Shown here one piece after another: positions 33,745 to 33,848 of a stretch of DNA of 33,848 bases. Location: positions 1 through 33,848 of the forward strand of contig JANYKN010000145.1 in NCBI GenBank assembly GCA_025361565.1, in the 5' to 3' direction. Every line of letters starts with the position of its first letter. The stretch's first letter is position 1. Under the pieces are notes generated by a model that searched no databases, was not told the DNA's origin, and worked only from the letters and a program-made list of their open reading frames with translations. This DNA comes from Bacteroidota bacterium (lineage in GTDB: Bacteria > Bacteroidota > Bacteroidia > Bacteroidales > NBLH01). The translations under genes were made by a program, and so were the position numbers.

Positions 33745-33848
33745 ATGGATAAAACTGGTGCATATTTCAGGTTATTGGCTCAGGCTCTTTATCATCGTTC
33801 ACTTTTTAGTTATTATGGTAGCAGGCAGTGTTTTCATTCAGCGCTTCG
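33745..33848 (+). CDS. Possible 5' end of an unknown gene, cut by the window
   Basis: An ATG opens a frame that is still open at the window end (MDKTGAYFRLLAQALYHRS...). It has 34 codons only, with no recognisable domain or clear promoter. It could be a real gene start or chance. The preceding 110 bp hold nothing that I can name. Confidence 0.25.
   Translation, partial: MDKTGAYFRLLAQALYHRSLFSYYGSRQCFHSAL

Larger units (their letters stand above)
15163..33848 (+). mobile_element. Integrative element / genomic island at tRNA-Pro (right end not seen)
   Basis: From the tRNA 3' end onwards the gene content changes to mobile-element and defence genes: CTnDOT-like integrase, RteC-type regulator, excisionase-like HTH, replication-type proteins, toxin-antitoxin pair, a defence-like operon and a primase-helicase. 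No second copy of the tRNA 3' end was found by eye. The right boundary is therefore outside the window or has been lost. No conjugation (tra/mob) genes are present here, so it may be a mobilisable or degenerate element. Confidence 0.7.

Noticed and set aside
1-33848. CRISPR arrays or reverse-transcriptase/retron elements.
   Set aside because: No regularly spaced direct repeats and no YADD-type protein were seen on either strand.

Overview
The window reads as chromosome of an AT-rich Bacteroidota bacterium, probably an anaerobic or microaerobic Bacteroidales/Marinilabiliales-type organism. Supporting signs are secreted proteases with type IX secretion (T9SS) C-terminal domains, DUF4831 and ECF-sigma/DUF4097-like genes, Bacteroidota promoters (TTTG-N19/20-TAnnTTTG), CTnDOT-like integrase and RteC-type genes, and a remnant of an [FeFe] hydrogenase.

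Left part (1-15.16 kb), mostly core genome. An IS1634-type transposase, broken by a frameshift and cut by the window edge, sits directly against the last ~67 codons of an NADH-dependent [FeFe] hydrogenase. Next come an ECF sigma factor, a membrane anti-sigma-like partner and an exported repeat-solenoid protein, which form one unit. They are followed by an exported MORN-repeat protein, a DUF4831 lipoprotein, an M14 zinc carboxypeptidase (T9SS cargo), an exported leucine-rich-repeat protein and, convergently, an S8 subtilase (T9SS cargo). A 1077-residue flavoprotein follows that fuses what are usually three subunits of amino-acid/opine/HCN-synthase-type dehydrogenases. The core part ends with tRNA-Pro(GGG), its promoter and a strong terminator.

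Right part (15.16 kb to the end), an integrative element or genomic island beginning at the tRNA 3' end. A CTnDOT-like tyrosine recombinase (with probable arm-site repeats upstream) is followed by an RteC-type protein behind two mutually exclusive hairpins, a small helix-turn-helix protein, a winged-helix replication-type protein and a DnaC-like loader ATPase. The cargo is: (i) an AbiEi/AbiEii toxin-antitoxin pair with two copies of the palindrome GTAGT-N3-ACTAC, one spanning the start codon next to a consensus promoter; (ii) a compact operon of DUF4007 protein, large P-loop ATPase, PAPS-reductase/DndC-like PP-loop enzyme, HNH nuclease and a methyltransferase-HIT fusion; (iii) a TOTE-type primase-helicase.

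The five-gene operon (21.4-28.7 kb) is the best candidate for a poorly described defence or nucleic-acid-modification system. It combines an ATPase, sulfur/adenylation chemistry (PP-loop plus two CxxC), a methyl donor enzyme, a nucleotide-transferase-like HIT domain with HxHxN in place of HxHxH, and a nuclease. Its ATPase is split by a -1 shift at an A7 run, and the primase-helicase is also frameshifted near its C-terminus. Decayed coding remnants flank the helicase. A complete IS4-family element (18-bp perfect terminal repeats, 10-bp target duplication) interrupts the island near the right edge. No second copy of the tRNA end was seen, so the right boundary of the island is not defined.
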